A stretch of 37,488 bases of DNA, taken from assembly GCA_014360465.1 (NCBI GenBank), contig JACIXQ010000018.1, forward strand, positions 1 through 37,488, in the 5' to 3' direction. The position numbers and the translations under genes are program-made. Positions 34,935-37,488 of this stretch are shown here, piece after piece. The number at the start of each line of letters is the position of its first letter. Within the stretch, counting starts at the first letter, position 1. This DNA comes from a bacterium. GTDB lineage: Bacteria; Armatimonadota; JACIXR01. The notes under the pieces are model-generated. The model searched no databases. It saw only the letters and a program-made list of their open reading frames with translations, and had not been told where the DNA came from.

Positions 34935-37105
34935 AAATAGATAACCTCAAAATAATTTTTCTTATTTCGTTATTCTCTCTGAACCTGTTCCCAGCGATAC
35001 TGACCCGCAATGGGGGCACTGATTTACTTCCTGTTTTGGGAAGGAAATGCGCCCTTTTGGTGCGCGAGGATGGATATTTTGAAATTTGGTTTTACCCTTT
35101 CAAAGCTTTATACGATGGCAAGATTCTTTTCAAGAAAAATAAGGATGTTGTTCCTGTTTCTTCAATCTCTCGTCAAATCCTCCAAACCCCTTACATCTCC
35201 TCAATAGTTCTACAGGGGGATGTTAGGGGTAGGATAGATTTTCTTTGTTCTCCTTCTAATCCCATTTGCCTCATACAATTTCATATCCAGCCTGATACAG
35301 CTGAGAAAATAATCTTACGCTTTAGACCTGCTCTCCAATTGATGTGGCCTGCCCCTACTGATGGCGAGGTGAAAATTACAAAAAAGCTTGATGGGAGATT
35401 GGTTTTCGCGCGCCGGACAGGTGAAAGGACACTTCATTTTCTCATCGCTTCCGAGAAGGATTTCATTTTCAGCCAAGATGAGCTTGAGTTAGATACAAAA
35501 GACGGGGAGGTTTCCCTTGCTTTCAGTGGGTTAGTTGACGATTTTACCGAGTCTGAGGAACTCATTTCCCAATATCTTGGGAATTACACGAAGCTCCTTG
35601 AGGAGAATGAGGAGTATTATAGAAGAATTTGCGAGGAAACGGCTGAATTGAGAAGCGATAACAGCGTTATGGATGAAGCGTTTACCTGGGCGAAAGTGGG
35701 GTTGGAGAAATGTTTTGTTGAGACCGCTTTCGGGAAGGGATTGGTCGCTGGGTATGCTCTGGCAATGAATGGGAATCGCCCTGGCTTCGCTTGGTTCTTT
35801 GGAAGGGATTCCGCCTGGATGGGATTCGCTTTGCTTTGTATAGGGGATTTTGCAAAAGTTAGGGATAACTTGCTTTTAGAGAAAAAATTCCAAATAAAAG
35901 AAGGAGAAAATAAGGGCAAAATTTATCACGAAGTTTCCTTAGCCCACGACTTCGTCCCTGATCCTTCCTATGCTTATCCAGCAGGGGATTCTACACCTCT
36001 TTATGTTATACTTGCCTCAGAATATGTAAAATGGTCTGGCGATATTGGTTTCTTAAAGGAAAATTGGCAGAGCCTTAAGGATGCGATGGATTGGTGTGAA
36101 AGGATGGATGTTGATGGCGATTTGCTTATGGATAATCCGCCAGCTGGTCATCAGTGGTTCGATTATGGCGAAAAGAATATGATAGACCTTGTTGCTATCT
36201 GGGCAAAGGCTCTTAAGGAAGGTAGTTGGCTCGCGAGTATAATGGGTGAAGAAGAGCTGAAGAAGAAATGGTTGGATAGGGCGCAAAAGGTAAGAGATAT
36301 ATTGAATAATGATTTTTGGAACGAGAAAAGGGGCTATTTTTATGATAGAAAACTCCCCGATGGTTCCTTCTTAAACCTTATGACTTGTAATCCCCTTATC
36401 CCACTCCTATGGCAACAGATTGAGGAAGAGAAGACCCAAAGGAGCCTTTCTCTTGTCAGCTCCCAGCTCTTCTCTACAGATTGGGGTGTTAGGACAACCG
36501 CGAAAAGCGAGCAAATCTACAATCCTTGGGGTTATCATGAAGGCACCGTCTGGCCACTCGTAACGGGATGGGCATCTTGGGCGCATTTTCTAAACTGTCG
36601 ACCTTCAGAGGGCTATGCTGAGCTTCTTAAAAATATAAAACTTACTTACGATTTCTCCCTAGGTTATATCCCGGAAATTCTCAATGGTGATAAATATGAA
36701 GCAGGAGGGTGTCCCCTTCAGGGTTGGTCGGAGGCGATGGTCATACTCCCGATAGTTAAGGGTATGTTGGGGCTACAACCGAACGCTATAGAGAGAAAGT
36801 TAGAAGCTCAAATTCATATCCCAGAAGAAATTGGTTATCTGCGCTTCAGCAATATCAAGATAGGGGATTCTACTTGGGAGATGGAATGGAGAAGATTTGC
36901 GAAGAAGAAAATTCTTAAAATAAAAAAGAACGATGGAGGCGTGTATTCTCTTAATTTGAAAATCTCTATGGCAGGTCCAAGCGAAGCGAGGGCTATTGTG
37001 AATGGAATGAAACTTAAACCCGTATTTGAGAGAAAACCCTGTGGGTATCACGCTATTTTCAATTTCAACATAAGCTCAGAAGCCATAATAGAAATTTACT
37101 TTTGA
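34931..37105 (+). CDS. Secreted glycogen-debranching-like (alpha/alpha)6-barrel glycosidase
   Basis: Protein of 724 residues. The start is TTG 34931, overlapping the upstream stop; no Shine-Dalgarno is clear, so coupling is likely. Signal peptide (IIFLISLFSLNLFPAIL). Residues about 25-230 are a beta-sandwich. Residues about 240-610 form an (alpha/alpha)6 barrel with FAWFFGRDS (Asp293), GDLLMDNPPAGHQWFDYG, YNPWGYHEGTVWPLVTGW and QGWSEAM, in the style of amylo-alpha-1,6-glucosidase and GH63-like enzymes. WFFGRDS and the conserved HEGTVWP block are the best marks. The remaining ~100 residues are beta-rich. An alpha-glucan or related oligosaccharide is the probable substrate; linkage cannot be read from the sequence. 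Confidence 0.83.
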   Translation: MKIDNLKIIFLISLFSLNLFPAILTRNGGTDLLPVLGRKCALLVREDGYFEIWFYPFKALYDGKILFKKNKDVVPVSSISRQILQTPYISSIVLQGDVRGRIDFLCSPSNPICLIQFHIQPDTAEKIILRFRPALQLMWPAPTDGEVKITKKLDGRLVFARRTGERTLHFLIASEKDFIFSQDELELDTKDGEVSLAFSGLVDDFTESEELISQYLGNYTKLLEENEEYYRRICEETAELRSDNSVMDEAFTWAKVGLEKCFVETAFGKGLVAGYALAMNGNRPGFAWFFGRDSAWMGFALLCIGDFAKVRDNLLLEKKFQIKEGENKGKIYHEVSLAHDFVPDPSYAYPAGDSTPLYVILASEYVKWSGDIGFLKENWQSLKDAMDWCERMDVDGDLLMDNPPAGHQWFDYGEKNMIDLVAIWAKALKEGSWLASIMGEEELKKKWLDRAQKVRDILNNDFWNEKRGYFYDRKLPDGSFLNLMTCNPLIPLLWQQIEEEKTQRSLSLVSSQLFSTDWGVRTTAKSEQIYNPWGYHEGTVWPLVTGWASWAHFLNCRPSEGYAELLKNIKLTYDFSLGYIPEILNGDKYEAGGCPLQGWSEAMVILPIVKGMLGLQPNAIERKLEAQIHIPEEIGYLRFSNIKIGDSTWEMEWRRFAKKKILKIKKNDGGVYSLNLKISMAGPSEARAIVNGMKLKPVFERKPCGYHAIFNFNISSEAIIEIYF

Positions 37106-37194
37106 TTTTTCCTATCAAGTTCTTCTATGCGATAAAGCATAATATATCAAATATTGCTGGTAAACCTTGAAAGGAAGGGATAGAGCATTCTAAT

Positions 37195-37488
37195 TTAGGG
37201 TGTTCCCGGGTTGTAAGCGAAGCCGTGGAATCCGAAGATTGCTTGCACTATCGCCCAAAAACCGTTACCTATCACTTCACCCATAATCAAACCAAGGAAG
37301 AAGGGCAGGGCTTTCCTATATGCTCTTAGACCGCCAACTTTTACTGCTGTTACCTTACATAGCCAGCCCAAAAAGAAGGAGAACCAAAGAAAATTCATCG
37401 TTACCGTGTTTGCTGCAGCATAACCAAGCGGGTGAAAAGGCCACCAGGTAAAACGATATCTCATCAAGCCAAGGAAAAGGGTAAATAT
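37195..37488 (-). CDS. DUF6784-type membrane protein, C-terminus only
   Basis: Ninety-seven residues of an open frame that enters from beyond the window end; the 5' part is missing. It has PFHPLGYA, KVGGLRAYR and PFFLGLIMGEVIG, with at least two membrane helices, matching the C-terminus of the DUF6785 protein at 3824-5677. Translating past the apparent start (MMRYR) shows the frame continues as a hydrophobic stretch (IFTLFLGLM), so the gene is cut by the edge rather than beginning here. It converges with the debranching-like gene. Confidence 0.85.
   Translation of the reverse strand: MFTLFLGLMRYRFTWWPFHPLGYAAANTVTMNFLWFSFFLGWLCKVTAVKVGGLRAYRKALPFFLGLIMGEVIGNGFWAIVQAIFGFHGFAYNPGTP

Overview
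The window looks like a chromosomal segment (possibly a whole contig) of a thermophilic, polysaccharide-degrading bacterium, plausibly of the Fervidibacterota/Armatimonadota type. That placement is inference. It rests on an H-X9-DG (DUF1559) pseudopilin remnant, a GxGYxYP protein, two DUF6785/DUF6784 membrane proteins, a UroD-like protein and several secreted glycoside hydrolases, together with a branched-chain polyamine operon typical of thermophiles. No rRNA, tRNA, CRISPR array or transposase is visible.

Layout. 1-207: a nested, strongly base-paired element of unknown identity, abutting a 5'-truncated DUF1559 gene (185-880). 988-15302 (+): a long, closely spaced run of genes: GxGYxYP protein, DUF6785 membrane protein, UroD-like protein, an orphan secreted glycoside hydrolase-like protein, a GH2 beta-mannosidase-like enzyme, a translin-family protein and an opine/nopaline-type dehydrogenase. 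15299-19980 (-): a secreted GH3 with a PA14 insert, overlapping (ATGA) a B12-binding mutase-like protein. 20212-22974 (+): a CBS-DUF1385 fusion and argS. 23107-26679 (+): bpsA-pdaD-speD-speE-speB behind one good promoter. 26693-27766 (-): an M42 aminopeptidase. 28197-31763 (+): a LysM/SH3/NlpC-P60 wall hydrolase and an NfeD-slipin pair. 31934-37105 (+): tgt, an HD hydrolase, a Tat-exported aldo/keto reductase with Fe-S motifs, and a secreted glycogen-debranching-like enzyme. 37195-37488 (-): the C-terminus of a second DUF6784 protein, cut by the window edge.

How the genes work together. The polyamine operon encodes every step from arginine plus S-adenosylmethionine to a branched pentaamine: PdaD makes agmatine, SpeD makes decarboxylated AdoMet, SpeE adds aminopropyl groups, SpeB removes urea and BpsA adds the branching aminopropyl groups. 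This matches the agmatine/aminopropylagmatine route known from Thermus. The carbohydrate genes form two sets at opposite ends, each with a DUF6785-family membrane protein nearby, which suggests extracellular glycan breakdown coupled to an uncharacterised transporter-like protein.

Regulation. Three of the best promoters have TTGAC(A/T), a 17-base spacer and an unusual -10 of TATCCT or TAGCCT. Two genes (DUF1385 and tgt) lack a Shine-Dalgarno sequence and have a -10-like hexamer so close to the ATG that leaderless or near-leaderless transcription is likely. Leads for something undescribed are the structured element at 1-207, the bacterial translin gene, the 5' hairpin of the polyamine mRNA and the shared promoter type.
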